Notes: a model not told the origin generated them from the letters alone. A stretch of 49,733 bases of DNA from Porticoccaceae bacterium (GCA_021773435.1 JAJFKC010000031.1:1-49733); one strand, 5' to 3'. Counted from the first letter of the stretch, positions 16,485 through 25,368 are shown. Numbers and translations are program-made.

Positions 16485-16528
16485 GGCAGGTTTTATTATA
16501 AAACTAGGCAGGTTGCATAATAAAACTA
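16485..16528. promoter_or_regulatory. Tandem 22-bp direct repeat, candidate HxlR operator
   Basis: Two abutting 22-bp units (16485-16506 and 16507-16528) both begin GGCAGGTT and end TAAAACTA, differing at three positions. The first contains the near-palindrome TTTTATTATAAAA. They fill the space between the divergent glutathione transferase and HxlR genes. Units two helical turns long in tandem suggest cooperative binding of a winged-helix dimer on one face of the DNA. That the neighbouring HxlR protein binds them is inference. Confidence 0.6.
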
Positions 16529-16546
16529 TAACATTAAAATGTAGGC

Positions 16547-17038
16547 ATGAAACATAAAGATTTTGACCACATAAATTGCTCGCTGGCTCAAACGCTGTCT
16601 GTTATCGGTGAGCACTGGACATTACTTATTATTCGCGATGTGTTTATGGGCTTAAGGCGGTTCGGCGAGCTACAGAAAGATCTCGGGATCGCGAAGAATA
16701 TACTGAGCGAGCGTCTGAAACGGCTGGTTGCAGAACAAATTTTGGAAAAGGAGAAGGGCGAGAGCGGATTTTATGAATACCGGCTGACTGAAAAGGGCTT
16801 GGCGCTACAACCTATTTTGTTGGCTTGCGTCCACTGGGGCGATAATTACCGACCTAGTGCCAATGGTGCCCGTGTCGTATTTGTTGATCGCAAGGACTAT
16901 CTGCCAATTCAGGCAATGTCCGTGCGAAGTCATGACGGGCGCTTGCTCAATCCAAAAGATATCAGAGCCAAGCGCGGCCCCGGTTTTAGTTCAGATAACA
17001 GCGATACTCCACTCCAGAGCTGGACTACCGCTGATTAA
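16547..17038 (+). CDS. HxlR-family transcriptional regulator
   Basis: A 163-residue protein with an HxlR-type winged helix in residues 8-105: CSLAQTLSVIGEHWTLLIIRDV, FGELQKDLGIAKNILSERLKRL (recognition helix) and the wing YEYRLTEKG. HxlR proteins are MarR-like dimers that sense electrophiles, thiol oxidation or small ligands. Cys9 near the N-terminus sits where redox-sensing HxlR proteins such as HypR carry their reactive Cys. The C-terminal 55 residues are less conserved. It is divergent from the glutathione transferase and probably controls that gene and itself. Confidence 0.9.
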   Translation: MKHKDFDHINCSLAQTLSVIGEHWTLLIIRDVFMGLRRFGELQKDLGIAKNILSERLKRLVAEQILEKEKGESGFYEYRLTEKGLALQPILLACVHWGDNYRPSANGARVVFVDRKDYLPIQAMSVRSHDGRLLNPKDIRAKRGPGFSSDNSDTPLQSWTTAD

Positions 17039-17143
17039 TAGATGATATAGGACGATAATGGATAGACTTCTACAAATATAAAACTATGCCGATGGCACTT
17101 ATGGTCGGTGTTGGTGATTGCCTTGCCAGACCTACGGCCAAAC

Positions 17144-17181
17144 CTTTTGACGGTAGGTTTAACTTTTGACGGTAAGTTTAA
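17144..17181. repeat. Tandem 19-bp direct repeat
   Basis: Two abutting 19-bp units at 17144-17162 and 17163-17181 share CTTTTGACGGTARGTTTAA with one mismatch. They lie in the gap between the HxlR regulator and the isomerase-like gene, about 80 bases before the latter's start. It could be a local duplication or a binding site for a regulator of the downstream gene. Confidence 0.5.
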
Positions 17182-17260
17182 TAAGCTCTTGCAAAGCAAC
17201 AAACAGTCACAACCAATTGAAAGCAAATCGTCCTAAAGCCACCCAATCGGAGATCCTTTG

Positions 17261-17926
17261 ATGTCACAATATGTGGATTACAAGCTTGAAGACAGCATTG
17301 CCCATTTGACTATGGATGACGGTAAGGCCAATGCCCTGAGTGTTGATATGAGTGAGGCTTTATCCGGAGAGCTGGATCGCGCTCTGGGCGAGGCAGAGGT
17401 TGTAATTATCAGCGGCCGTCCCGGCCTGTTATGCGCGGGCTTCGACCTCAAGGTGATAAACAGTGCGCCGGAGAATCGGGGCGCAATGGTCAATCTTGGC
17501 GGCCAGCTGTTATTGAAAATTTTTCTGTGTCCCGCACCTGTCATTATTGCCTGCACAGGTCATGCGGTCGCGGCTGGAGCCCTGCTAACGTTAACCGGTG
17601 ACTATCGGATTGGCGCTGAGGGCGATTTCAAAATTGGCTTGAATGAAACCTCAATTGGCCTTGGTCTGCCGGTGTTTGGGAGAGAGCTGGCTCGCAATCG
17701 GCTCGACAATCGGCAACTGACGCAAGCAACGCTCAACGCAACCATGTATGACCCTCACAATGCCATACAAGTAGGCTTCCTCGATGAAGTATCGCCCCCA
17801 GATACCCTGATCGACCGGGCATATGAAATGGCTACAGAGCTTAAAAAACTTGATGCCAAAGCCTTTGCCGAGGTGAAAGCCGATATGAGAAAAACCACCG
17901 GGGACATTATTGGCAAGTCTCTATAA
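17261..17926 (+). CDS. Delta3,Delta2-enoyl-CoA isomerase-like crotonase
   Basis: A compact 221-residue crotonase; GGAG lies seven bases before the ATG. It contains the oxyanion-hole regions SGRPGLLCAGFDL and GHAVAAGALL. The segment IGLNETSIGL closely resembles the catalytic loop of enoyl-CoA isomerases, whose single Glu moves the double bond; the first hydratase glutamate is replaced by a hydrophobic residue. This points to isomerisation of 3-enoyl- to 2-enoyl-CoA during beta-oxidation of unsaturated acids. It is followed after about 260 bases by a class III CoA-transferase on the same strand, fitting an acyl-CoA degradation context. Confidence 0.8.
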   Translation: MSQYVDYKLEDSIAHLTMDDGKANALSVDMSEALSGELDRALGEAEVVIISGRPGLLCAGFDLKVINSAPENRGAMVNLGGQLLLKIFLCPAPVIIACTGHAVAAGALLTLTGDYRIGAEGDFKIGLNETSIGLGLPVFGRELARNRLDNRQLTQATLNATMYDPHNAIQVGFLDEVSPPDTLIDRAYEMATELKKLDAKAFAEVKADMRKTTGDIIGKSL

Positions 17927-18183
17927 CAGGCAATAAACAAGAATTGCTTACCTCCAGGTTCGGCACTTAACTAATAAATTTACTGTGGCCCAACGTCCGG
18001 CCTTAAACGCCGACCATCTGTATCCGTGAGTCAAAGCGTCAGCTGTGCAAAGATAACTGGAATATCAGATCTGAGATAGATGGGTATCGCTCTTCAGGCT
18101 CCAACTTATATTCATGGGCGAGACACCCGTGGGATTAAAGACAGGACAACGTTTTAAGATTAAAAAAGCCAAGGATCAAAAAT

Positions 18184-19350
18184 ATGAAATTAGAAGGCAT
18201 CAAGGTACTGGATTTATCGCTGTTTTTGCCCGGCCCGTTGTTAACGCAAATGATGGCAGATCACGGTGCCGAAGTTGTCAAACTTGAACCGATAAATGGG
18301 GGGGAACCGAATAGACAAATTGGCCCGACCATCGATGGCCAGACGGTTTATTTTGCCAATACACACCGGGGTAAAAAAAGTGTCCAGCTCAACCTCAAAT
18401 CTGCCGATGGCAAGGAGATGGCCCTGCGGCTCGCCGAGCAGGCTGATGTAATCATCGAGGCCTTTCGCCCCGGCGTAGTGGATCGTCTTGGCGTGAGCTA
18501 CGAGGATATAAAAGCCCGCAACCCATCAATCATTTATGCATCTCTATCGGCTTTTGGTCAGACCGGCCCCTACGTAAAAAAGCCCGCCCATGATCTTGCA
18601 ACCGAAGGTTACGCGGGTATTCTTAGCGCCAATTTGGGTTTTGACGGCAAGCCAGCCATTCCGGCGATTCCCAACGCCGATATGCTCACCTCGATGATGG
18701 GTTTATCGGCCGTATTAATGGCACTGCTACGACGCAAAGATACCGGCGAAGGTGATTACATTGACCTGGCCATGATGGACTCGCTGATAGCCTGTGTACC
18801 TAACAATATGGGCTCGGTTTTCGCTGACAAGCAAGCGCCGGTCGTCAAGGAAGAACGTACCTGGGGCGGCTATGCCATGTACAACATCTACGAAACGAAG
18901 GACAACAAATACATTGTCCTGGGCGCTTCGGAGATACACTTTGCAATTAATGTACTAACCAAGATGGAGCGAACCGATCTTATCGAATATTGTGAGCCAC
19001 CCCCCGGGCCGAATCAGAATCCTGCCAAGCAATTTTTCACTGAGACTTTCCTCAGCCAAACCCAGGCTTACTGGATGGACTGGTTTGAAGATGTCGATGC
19101 CGCCTTTGCGCCAGTCAATGATCTACGTCAGGGCGCCGATGACCCGCAAATACGGGCGAGAGAAATGATTGTTGAAGACGCTCAGGGTCGCGAACATATC
19201 GGTATTCCCATCAAATTCACCAACGAGCCTGGGCGCATTAGTTTTAAGGCGCCGGGCCTTGGTGCTCACAATGAAGAAATGGCGCGTGTGGTGGGATATT
19301 CAGACGAGCAGATTAAGGCTATGAAAGACAATGGTGCTTTTGGTGCATGA
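18184..19350 (+). CDS. Class III CoA-transferase (CaiB/BaiF family)
   Basis: A 388-residue protein opening with MKLEGIKVLDLSLFLPGPLLTQMMADHGAEV, the standard CaiB/BaiF start. Downstream are the RGKKSVQLNLK loop, the AFRPGVVDRLGVSY segment, and HDLATEGYAG with the catalytic Asp at the position that forms the acyl anhydride in formyl-CoA transferase. The enzyme family moves CoA between carboxylic acids, or racemises 2-methylacyl-CoA (AMACR branch). The substrate cannot be assigned. Co-orientation with an enoyl-CoA isomerase-like gene suggests activation of a carboxylic acid for beta-oxidation. Confidence 0.88.
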   Translation: MKLEGIKVLDLSLFLPGPLLTQMMADHGAEVVKLEPINGGEPNRQIGPTIDGQTVYFANTHRGKKSVQLNLKSADGKEMALRLAEQADVIIEAFRPGVVDRLGVSYEDIKARNPSIIYASLSAFGQTGPYVKKPAHDLATEGYAGILSANLGFDGKPAIPAIPNADMLTSMMGLSAVLMALLRRKDTGEGDYIDLAMMDSLIACVPNNMGSVFADKQAPVVKEERTWGGYAMYNIYETKDNKYIVLGASEIHFAINVLTKMERTDLIEYCEPPPGPNQNPAKQFFTETFLSQTQAYWMDWFEDVDAAFAPVNDLRQGADDPQIRAREMIVEDAQGREHIGIPIKFTNEPGRISFKAPGLGAHNEEMARVVGYSDEQIKAMKDNGAFGA

Positions 19351-19357
19351 CATGTGT

Positions 19358-19374
19358 CAGGGGGTTGGCCCCTG
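19358..19374. terminator. GC-rich hairpin between convergent CoA-transferase and SPOR genes
   Basis: CAGGGG (19358-19363) pairs with CCCCTG (19369-19374) around a five-base loop, eight bases after the CoA-transferase stop and 24 before the end of the convergent gene. There is no clear T-run. Confidence 0.4.
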
Positions 19375-19397
19375 GAATGAACGGCACCAATAATAAT

Positions 19398-20372
19398 TTA
19401 TCTTGCGCTCCAGGCACTACCTGCGATCCAGGTATTGCCTAAACCTAATTCAGACTTTAAACGCTGGGCATCATTCTTGGCATCAGCGTTTGATTGATAA
19501 CCGATGGCCCTGATCCGGTGTAGCGATCGATTATCTACGTTAACGGTTTGGAGCACGGAGTTTTTCAAAACAACCTGTACTTTGGCGAGCAGTTTTTCCG
19601 CTGATGCACGATCCGAAAAGGTTCCTATGTTAATAAACCAGAGCCCAGGTTTTTGTGGTGGCACTTTAGGTGGCCTAGTGGCAACTGGTGCAGCTGTGCT
19701 CATGTTTTTGGGCGTTGACGAGTTGGTTAATGATTTGGATTTTTCTTTTGTTTCTAAAAAAACGGGTTGTACAGCTTTGGGAGCTATCGTCGTGACTATC
19801 GAAGAAGGGCTTACAGGCGCTGGACTTGACGGCACTAATCTTGAATCGACAGGAATAGATTGGTCTGTTGCTGGCGACGCTTTGTTAGTGAGTGCTGAGG
19901 CTGGGTTTTTTTGTTGGGTTTGGGCAGCTGCCTCTAATTCTGCAATCCGGGCTTTTAGCTGGCCTACTTTAGCTTTTAATACGGTTAACTGGAATTCTAA
20001 CGCTGCCGTTTTTGATATCGAGTCACTACTTATATTCTTTGGTGGCGTTGTATTACCGGTAATGGAAAACAGCGATTCTCTGACTTCGCCAAGCTCCTTA
20101 CTTAAAGACACTAGATTGGCTGATAGTTGCGTTCGGTAACCAACAATTAGTGTTATGCCGGATATCAGGATGACGGCTATAACGATCAATAGAAGAAAGT
20201 TTCGCTCTGATTTTGGTACGGACGAGATTTCTGGCCAGGCTGATTTACTTTCTTTTGCTATACGAGTTAATTCTGAAAAATTTGCGGCTTTGTCGCCAGT
20301 GGCATAATCTTTACGCTCCGATTTTTCTAGAGGACTATTCTTACTTCCTTCTTGAAATTGATCAGCGGTCAT
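19398..20372 (-). CDS. SPOR-domain single-pass membrane protein with coiled coil
   Basis: A 324-residue bitopic protein: a cytoplasmic N-terminus of about 58 residues, a transmembrane helix (59-79), a coiled coil (about 118-152, ALEFQLTVLKAKVGQLK), a Ser/Pro/Ala-rich linker (155-240) and a C-terminal SPOR domain (about 245-322, GLWFINIGTFSDRASAEKLL ... RIRAIGYQSNADAKNDAQ). SPOR domains bind denuded peptidoglycan at division sites in proteins such as FtsN, DedD and DamX. This layout fits such a periplasmic role, but the gene is not next to division genes. It is convergent with the CoA-transferase. Confidence 0.85.
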   Translation of the reverse strand: MTADQFQEGSKNSPLEKSERKDYATGDKAANFSELTRIAKESKSAWPEISSVPKSERNFLLLIVIAVILISGITLIVGYRTQLSANLVSLSKELGEVRESLFSITGNTTPPKNISSDSISKTAALEFQLTVLKAKVGQLKARIAELEAAAQTQQKNPASALTNKASPATDQSIPVDSRLVPSSPAPVSPSSIVTTIAPKAVQPVFLETKEKSKSLTNSSTPKNMSTAAPVATRPPKVPPQKPGLWFINIGTFSDRASAEKLLAKVQVVLKNSVLQTVNVDNRSLHRIRAIGYQSNADAKNDAQRLKSELGLGNTWIAGSAWSAR

Positions 20373-20586
20373 ATAGGTTAGCCATTAGGTTAAATTGGCG
20401 GCTAAAATTGTATAGCCAGATAAGTTGACAAATTTAGTATGCAATAACGAAATTCAAAATAGCATAAGTTGGTGCTAGTGATAAATCAAAAATGCGTTTG
20501 CTGGTCTTTATATAAATTTTTAATATAGCGCGCGCAGCATTGTCGTAACGCGGGGCCTGGTTAATCACCCTGGTGATGCCGACACG

Positions 20587-22377
20587 CTACCCCTCAAGTG
20601 CAAAGACCCAAATAACTCCGCCCTGAGGTACGTAGGTTGTCGTACCTTTGCTCAAATTCAACAACACCTGCTCCCGCTCGGCATCAACACCGTAGCCTGA
20701 TTGCACGGCGATATATTGTACACCGTCAATTTCGTAACTGACTGGCACACCAATGACACCCGAGTTTGTTCGTTGTTGCCAGAGGCGCTTGCCTGAGCGA
20801 GCATCGTAGGCGCGAAAAAAGCGGTCGTTGGTGCCGCCAGAAAAAACCAGATCACCGGCGGTTGCGAGCACCGGTCCCCAGTTGTGATTCTCGAACTTTA
20901 CCGACCAGGTTTTCTCGGCGGTGTCGACATTCCAGGCCTGTAGCTCGCCAATATAATCTTTGGCATCTTCGTGTAGCACCACTTCGAATTCTTCCAGTGA
21001 CGCGCCCATGTAGACCTGGCCCTCGCGGTATTCCGCTTCTTCGCCTTTTAATTTACCGCAGACATTGTCGTTGGCGGGAATGTAGAGGAGTCGGGATTTT
21101 GGACTAAACGCTGCCGGGGGCCAGTCTTTACCGCCCCAGGATGAGGGGCAAAAAGTTACCACCTCCCCAGTTTTTGGTTTGCGATCCATATTGTATTCGG
21201 GTCGCCCGGTTGTTGGGTCGACACTTTTAAAGACATCCTGTTTCACGTAAGGCAGGGCATTTACGAAGTTGATTTTTTGGTCTTTGTTGCTGGCGCGCTC
21301 CAGAAACCACAGGTAGCCATTGCGGCCAGGGTGGATCAGGCCTTTGATTTTTTTTGCACCGCGCTGGTAATCGATTAGCAGGGGTGCGGAAACCTCATCC
21401 CAGTCCCAGGAGTCATTCCAGTGATATTGATGGTGGGTGCGGAGCTTGCCAGTATCGACATCCAGGGCAATCACCGATGTCGCATAGAGATTATCGCCGG
21501 GCCGAGCATCACCCATCCACGGCCCGCCATTGCCAGTGCCCCAGTAAGTCAGCTTGGTTTCGGCATCGTAGGAGCCAGTAATCCACACCGGCACACCGCC
21601 GGTTTTCCAGGTGTCGCCGGGCCACGATTCACTACCCGGCTCGCCGGGGGCTGGGATGGTGTAGGTCTTCCACGCTGGCTTGCCGGTCTCGGCATCAAAG
21701 GCGGCGACAAAACCACGAATGCCGAATTCGCCACCGGAGACCCCGACCATCACCTTGCCGCTGGCAGCCAGGGGCGCCAGAGTCATGTAGTAGCCAGAGG
21801 CATAATCTTCAACTTCTGCTTCCCATTCCAACTTGCCGGTGCGGGCATTCAGGGCGACCAGATAGGCATCAGTTGTCGCCATATAAACTTTGTCACCGTG
21901 CAGTGCGACACCACGATTGGTTGGGTGCATCTGAAACAAGTCCTCCGGCAGCTCGCGCTCATATCGCCACAACAGTTCACCGGTGCGCGCGTCAAGGGCG
22001 AGCAAATGGTTGTGGGGGGTGGTGATAAACATATAGCCATCGTTGACCACGGGCGGGGATTGATGGGCCTCGCGCATGCCAGTGGAGAACGTCCATTTGG
22101 GCTTCAGTTTGGCCACGTTTTTGGTATTGATTTGATCAAGCAGGCTATAGCCATGGGAATCGTAGCTACCGCGATACATCAGCCAGTTGCGTGATTCGGG
22201 GTTTATTAGACGTTGATCAGTAACAGAATTATAGGCAGGCCGGTCTTTCAATAAAGTACCGGACTTGAGCGATGAGGGTTCATTGCCGAATATATCGGCG
22301 GCAAGACCTGACACAGTAAATGAAACACTGATCAAAAATGTGGCGAGCTTTGATCCCATATTGGGGAATTTATACAT
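20587..22377 (-). CDS. Periplasmic PQQ-dependent alcohol dehydrogenase-like quinoprotein
   Basis: A 596-residue quinoprotein with a signal peptide ending near GLA-AD (26/27). The W-motif beta-propeller blades are evident (LLALDARTGELLWRYE, YLVALNARTGKLEWE). Metal and PQQ-site candidates are Glu217 (SGGEFG), Asn283 (GTGNGGPW), catalytic Asp325 and Asp327 within NDSWDWDE. An Asp two residues after the catalytic Asp is the established hallmark of lanthanide-dependent methanol/ethanol dehydrogenases. The vicinal Cys-Cys usual in this family is missing (QMHPTNRG at that place). There is no C-terminal cytochrome domain, so an external electron acceptor is needed. The Rieske protein 45 bases upstream on the same strand is the natural candidate. 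GGAGTAAGGT precedes the ATG. Confidence 0.9.
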   Translation of the reverse strand: MYKFPNMGSKLATFLISVSFTVSGLAADIFGNEPSSLKSGTLLKDRPAYNSVTDQRLINPESRNWLMYRGSYDSHGYSLLDQINTKNVAKLKPKWTFSTGMREAHQSPPVVNDGYMFITTPHNHLLALDARTGELLWRYERELPEDLFQMHPTNRGVALHGDKVYMATTDAYLVALNARTGKLEWEAEVEDYASGYYMTLAPLAASGKVMVGVSGGEFGIRGFVAAFDAETGKPAWKTYTIPAPGEPGSESWPGDTWKTGGVPVWITGSYDAETKLTYWGTGNGGPWMGDARPGDNLYATSVIALDVDTGKLRTHHQYHWNDSWDWDEVSAPLLIDYQRGAKKIKGLIHPGRNGYLWFLERASNKDQKINFVNALPYVKQDVFKSVDPTTGRPEYNMDRKPKTGEVVTFCPSSWGGKDWPPAAFSPKSRLLYIPANDNVCGKLKGEEAEYREGQVYMGASLEEFEVVLHEDAKDYIGELQAWNVDTAEKTWSVKFENHNWGPVLATAGDLVFSGGTNDRFFRAYDARSGKRLWQQRTNSGVIGVPVSYEIDGVQYIAVQSGYGVDAEREQVLLNLSKGTTTYVPQGGVIWVFALEG

Positions 22378-22422
22378 ACCTTACTCCGCGTTTATTGTTG
22401 TTTTACTATAGCTCTAGCAATA

Positions 22423-23043
22423 TCAATACCGCTGTTGCTGGAAGCCAACCTTTCGTGAAAAACTTCCAGCGACCATGATTGCCCCGGCATCAATACGTAA
22501 TGGCAACATTGCCAGAGGTTTGGGTGCTGGGCCTTTTAGTACATTCGCGCCGTTAGTGGCATCATATAAAGAGCCATGGCAGGGGCAGATCATCTGTTTA
22601 TTCTCAGCATCCCAGCCTTCCACCGTACAGCCGGTGTGAGTGCACACTGCGGAGTAGGCGACTAGTCCATCGGCAGTTTTGTCGGCCATCGTTGCGCTGA
22701 GCGATTCCGGCGTGAGCCGCATCACCAACACCATGTTAAGCCGAGACCGGTCGCGCAAAATGCTGTCGGCGGTATTTTCTGCAATATATTTTGGGTAAGC
22801 CTCAATGGGTGCCGCATTCAATTTTATGTCGTCGCTCTGAATTACCTGCCCCTCTCGATCACCAAAGGCGAAGACCAAATTATCACCGGGTTGGGGGCGC
22901 ATTTTTGCTGGCTTAGTTGCAGCGAATACTTTGAAGGGAGAGGCTATGCTCGCTAACACACCCAGTTTTATCAGAGACCGCCGACCTCGGTTTATAGGCG
23001 TCGCTGCCTGGCAAGGGCAGCCTTGTGGTGGAGACTTCTTCAT
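22423..23043 (-). CDS. Tat-exported Rieske 2Fe-2S protein
   Basis: A 206-residue protein. The N-terminus carries a twin-arginine-like signal (RRSLIK at 21-26, then a hydrophobic stretch to about 42), suggesting export of a folded cluster protein. Rieske ligands are complete: Cys134-x-His136 and Cys153-x-x-His156, with Cys139 and Cys155 available for the stabilising disulfide. There are no cytochrome b or c1 genes nearby, so it is not part of a bc1 operon. It is the first gene of a two-gene operon with the PQQ dehydrogenase, where it may accept electrons from the quinoprotein; this is inference. It is divergent from the TonB receptor. Confidence 0.9.
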   Translation of the reverse strand: MKKSPPQGCPCQAATPINRGRRSLIKLGVLASIASPFKVFAATKPAKMRPQPGDNLVFAFGDREGQVIQSDDIKLNAAPIEAYPKYIAENTADSILRDRSRLNMVLVMRLTPESLSATMADKTADGLVAYSAVCTHTGCTVEGWDAENKQMICPCHGSLYDATNGANVLKGPAPKPLAMLPLRIDAGAIMVAGSFSRKVGFQQQRY

Positions 23044-23247
23044 AGCAAGTGGTTATTTATCCTGGATATTTGTTGGCATTATTGTCGCTTACCGTTATCA
23101 CGCGTCCATTATCATGTGTCTTAGGCGCTGATATGCTTGCACAATTATAAAACCAATACTAAGGCAAATGATTGTTGATCAGGAAGATAGTTTGAATATG
23201 GGCAAAATAACCCCAAGCTTGATGATGGGCCACTGGGTGAAGCGGTA

Positions 23248-25368
23248 ATGTCCGGCTCGCTGCCCCGTTTTTTGATTGTCGTGTTGATTGGTCTTTCTCC
23301 TTGCGCCGATGCCGCTTCCGATCAGCATTTATTAGATGACGATATTCATGACGTTGTCCCAGCAGAGTCTGTTCTTAAGGAAATTATTATCCATGGCTCA
23401 CGCACTGATCAAGCTGTTAATTTGTGGCCTGGCTCGGCTTACGCCGCTGATGGGGATGAGCTGCATTTTATCCAGCATCGACATATCACCGAGGCGCTGG
23501 TTCGTGCGCCCGGTGTCTGGATCAGTCGCGGTAATGGCCAGGAACATCTCACCGCCATTCGCTCGCCAGTGTTGACCGGTGCCGGTGCCTGTGGTGCTTT
23601 TGTGGTGGCCGAAGACAATATTCCCCTGCGCGCCGCAGGCTTCTGCAATGTTAATCAATTGTTCGAAGCCACCAGTGAGATGGCAGATCGCATTGAAGTG
23701 CTGCCGGGGCCGCAGTCGGTGTTGTACGGGAGCAACGCTCTCCACGGGGTGGTCAATGTTGTCAGCCCAGTGCCAGATCGCCATCGTCGCAGTGCTATGT
23801 CGGTCGAATCTGGCAGCCACGACTATTATCGAACCAACTTTCAATACAACAGTGGCACTAAGGCGCACGACTGGCTGGCGGCATTTAATGGTGTGCACAA
23901 TGGCGGCTACAAAGACCGCGCAGGTTTTGATCAGCAAAAACTTAAACTCCGGAATGGCACTCAGTTTTACACCAATAAAGGTGATTTGCGTATCACCACG
24001 GCAGCGACTTTTACCAATCTCAATCAGGAGACCGCTGGTTTTATCAGAGGCAAGAATGCCTATCAGAGCGACTCCCGTAAAAAAGAAAACCCCAACCCCG
24101 AAGCCTATCGGGATGCCAGTAGTCAGCGTATCAACGTCAATTTTGAATATTCTTTAAGCGATGTCACTACCTGGAGTTTCACGCCCTATTTTCGCAATAC
24201 CCACATGGAATTCTTAATGCACTTTCTGCCCTGGCAGCCGGTCGAAGAAAACAGTCACACCAGTCTTGGCTGGCAGTCGGCGTTTCATCATCAGTTCAAT
24301 GATGACTGGACGCTGCATAGCGGGCTGGATGGTGAATATACCCGGGGTAAGCTGGAAGAAGTTCAGGCCGATAGTTTTAGCGCGACGGTACCCGCGGGTA
24401 TTCATTACGATTACGAGGTCGACGCCCAGGTTATATCACCGTTTGCGTTGCTAAACTGGCAGGCGAGTCCGGCGCTGAACCTGTCAGCGGGCCTGCGTTA
24501 CGAATGGCTTAGCTACGAGTACGATAACAAAACCTCGGGCGACTCACCCTGCGGGGCGGCCGCAGCCTGTCGTTTTGCCCGCCCCAATGATCGCAGCGAT
24601 CACTATAATAATTCCTCCTGGCAGTTTGGTGCAGTGTATGAGCTATCAAGCAGGCTGAGTGCGTTTATTAGCTTGTCCAGAGCTTATCGAGCGCCACAAA
24701 CCACCGAATTATATCGCCTCCAGCAGGGCCAGCTCACCACTGAGTTGGAAGAAGAAACTCTCGATAGTATCGAAATTGGTCTGCGAGGCGACCTACGCAG
24801 CGACAAGCAGCAGTGGCGTTACAGCATCGCTGCCTATCATATGGAAAAAGACGATGTGATTTTTCAGGATACTGATCGACAAAATATCAGCGGTGCATCA
24901 ACTCGTCATCGCGGGGTCGACCTGGCCATGGCCTGGACGAGTGACTTAGATAAAGCCGGTTCAGGCTGGTATGCCACACTCAATGCCAGTTATGCCAGGC
25001 ACAGCTACGACAGCAATATGAGCATTAGCGATGCAGATATCAGTGGCAACGACATTGATACCGCACCGCGAACGATGGGTAGTATGCAGGTAGGTAAAGA
25101 TTTTCCGGGTGGGGGCAAAGCGGAACTGGAATGGGTTTACATGGGCAGCTATTTCACCGACCCTGAGAATCAACATAGCTATCGAGGCCACCAGCTGCTT
25201 AATTTCCGCTGGCAATGGCAGGCCACGCGCGACTGGCAATTTGGTGTAAGGATTAACAATCTGCTCGATGAAGACTATGCTGATCGGGCTGATTTCGGTT
25301 TTGGGGATGAGCGATACTTTGTGGGGGAGCCACGCACGGGGTTTGTTGAACTTACCCGGCAGCTTTAA
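23248..25368 (+). CDS. TonB-dependent outer-membrane receptor
   Basis: A 706-residue receptor with a signal peptide (about 1-22, ending ADA). The plug domain (about 40-180) has GAGACGAFVVAEDNIP and IEVLPGPQSVLYGSNALHGVVNV. The 22-strand barrel follows, with LSAGLRYEWLSYEYDN, SLSRAYRAPQTTELYR and INNLLDEDYADR. It ends in FVELTRQL rather than a terminal aromatic. Two Cys pairs (one in the plug, one in a loop near SPCGAAAACRF) are notable. Such receptors import metal chelates, vitamins or glycans. Position beside a PQQ/Rieske operon allows a metal or cofactor ligand, but the sequence does not show which. Confidence 0.9.
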   Translation: MSGSLPRFLIVVLIGLSPCADAASDQHLLDDDIHDVVPAESVLKEIIIHGSRTDQAVNLWPGSAYAADGDELHFIQHRHITEALVRAPGVWISRGNGQEHLTAIRSPVLTGAGACGAFVVAEDNIPLRAAGFCNVNQLFEATSEMADRIEVLPGPQSVLYGSNALHGVVNVVSPVPDRHRRSAMSVESGSHDYYRTNFQYNSGTKAHDWLAAFNGVHNGGYKDRAGFDQQKLKLRNGTQFYTNKGDLRITTAATFTNLNQETAGFIRGKNAYQSDSRKKENPNPEAYRDASSQRINVNFEYSLSDVTTWSFTPYFRNTHMEFLMHFLPWQPVEENSHTSLGWQSAFHHQFNDDWTLHSGLDGEYTRGKLEEVQADSFSATVPAGIHYDYEVDAQVISPFALLNWQASPALNLSAGLRYEWLSYEYDNKTSGDSPCGAAAACRFARPNDRSDHYNNSSWQFGAVYELSSRLSAFISLSRAYRAPQTTELYRLQQGQLTTELEEETLDSIEIGLRGDLRSDKQQWRYSIAAYHMEKDDVIFQDTDRQNISGASTRHRGVDLAMAWTSDLDKAGSGWYATLNASYARHSYDSNMSISDADISGNDIDTAPRTMGSMQVGKDFPGGGKAELEWVYMGSYFTDPENQHSYRGHQLLNFRWQWQATRDWQFGVRINNLLDEDYADRADFGFGDERYFVGEPRTGFVELTRQL

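Noticed and set aside
19504-20139. A 211-codon plus-strand frame opposite the SPOR-domain gene
   Set aside because: The minus-strand protein has transmembrane, coiled-coil and SPOR features; the plus-strand reading has none.
20564-20577. ATCACC/GGTGAT palindrome after the PQQ dehydrogenase gene
   Set aside because: A two-base loop and no T-run make it a poor terminator; a chance palindrome of this size is likely.
21421-22194. A 257-codon plus-strand frame opposite the PQQ dehydrogenase
   Set aside because: It is antisense to a gene with clear motifs; its own translation shows no domain and arises from codon bias.
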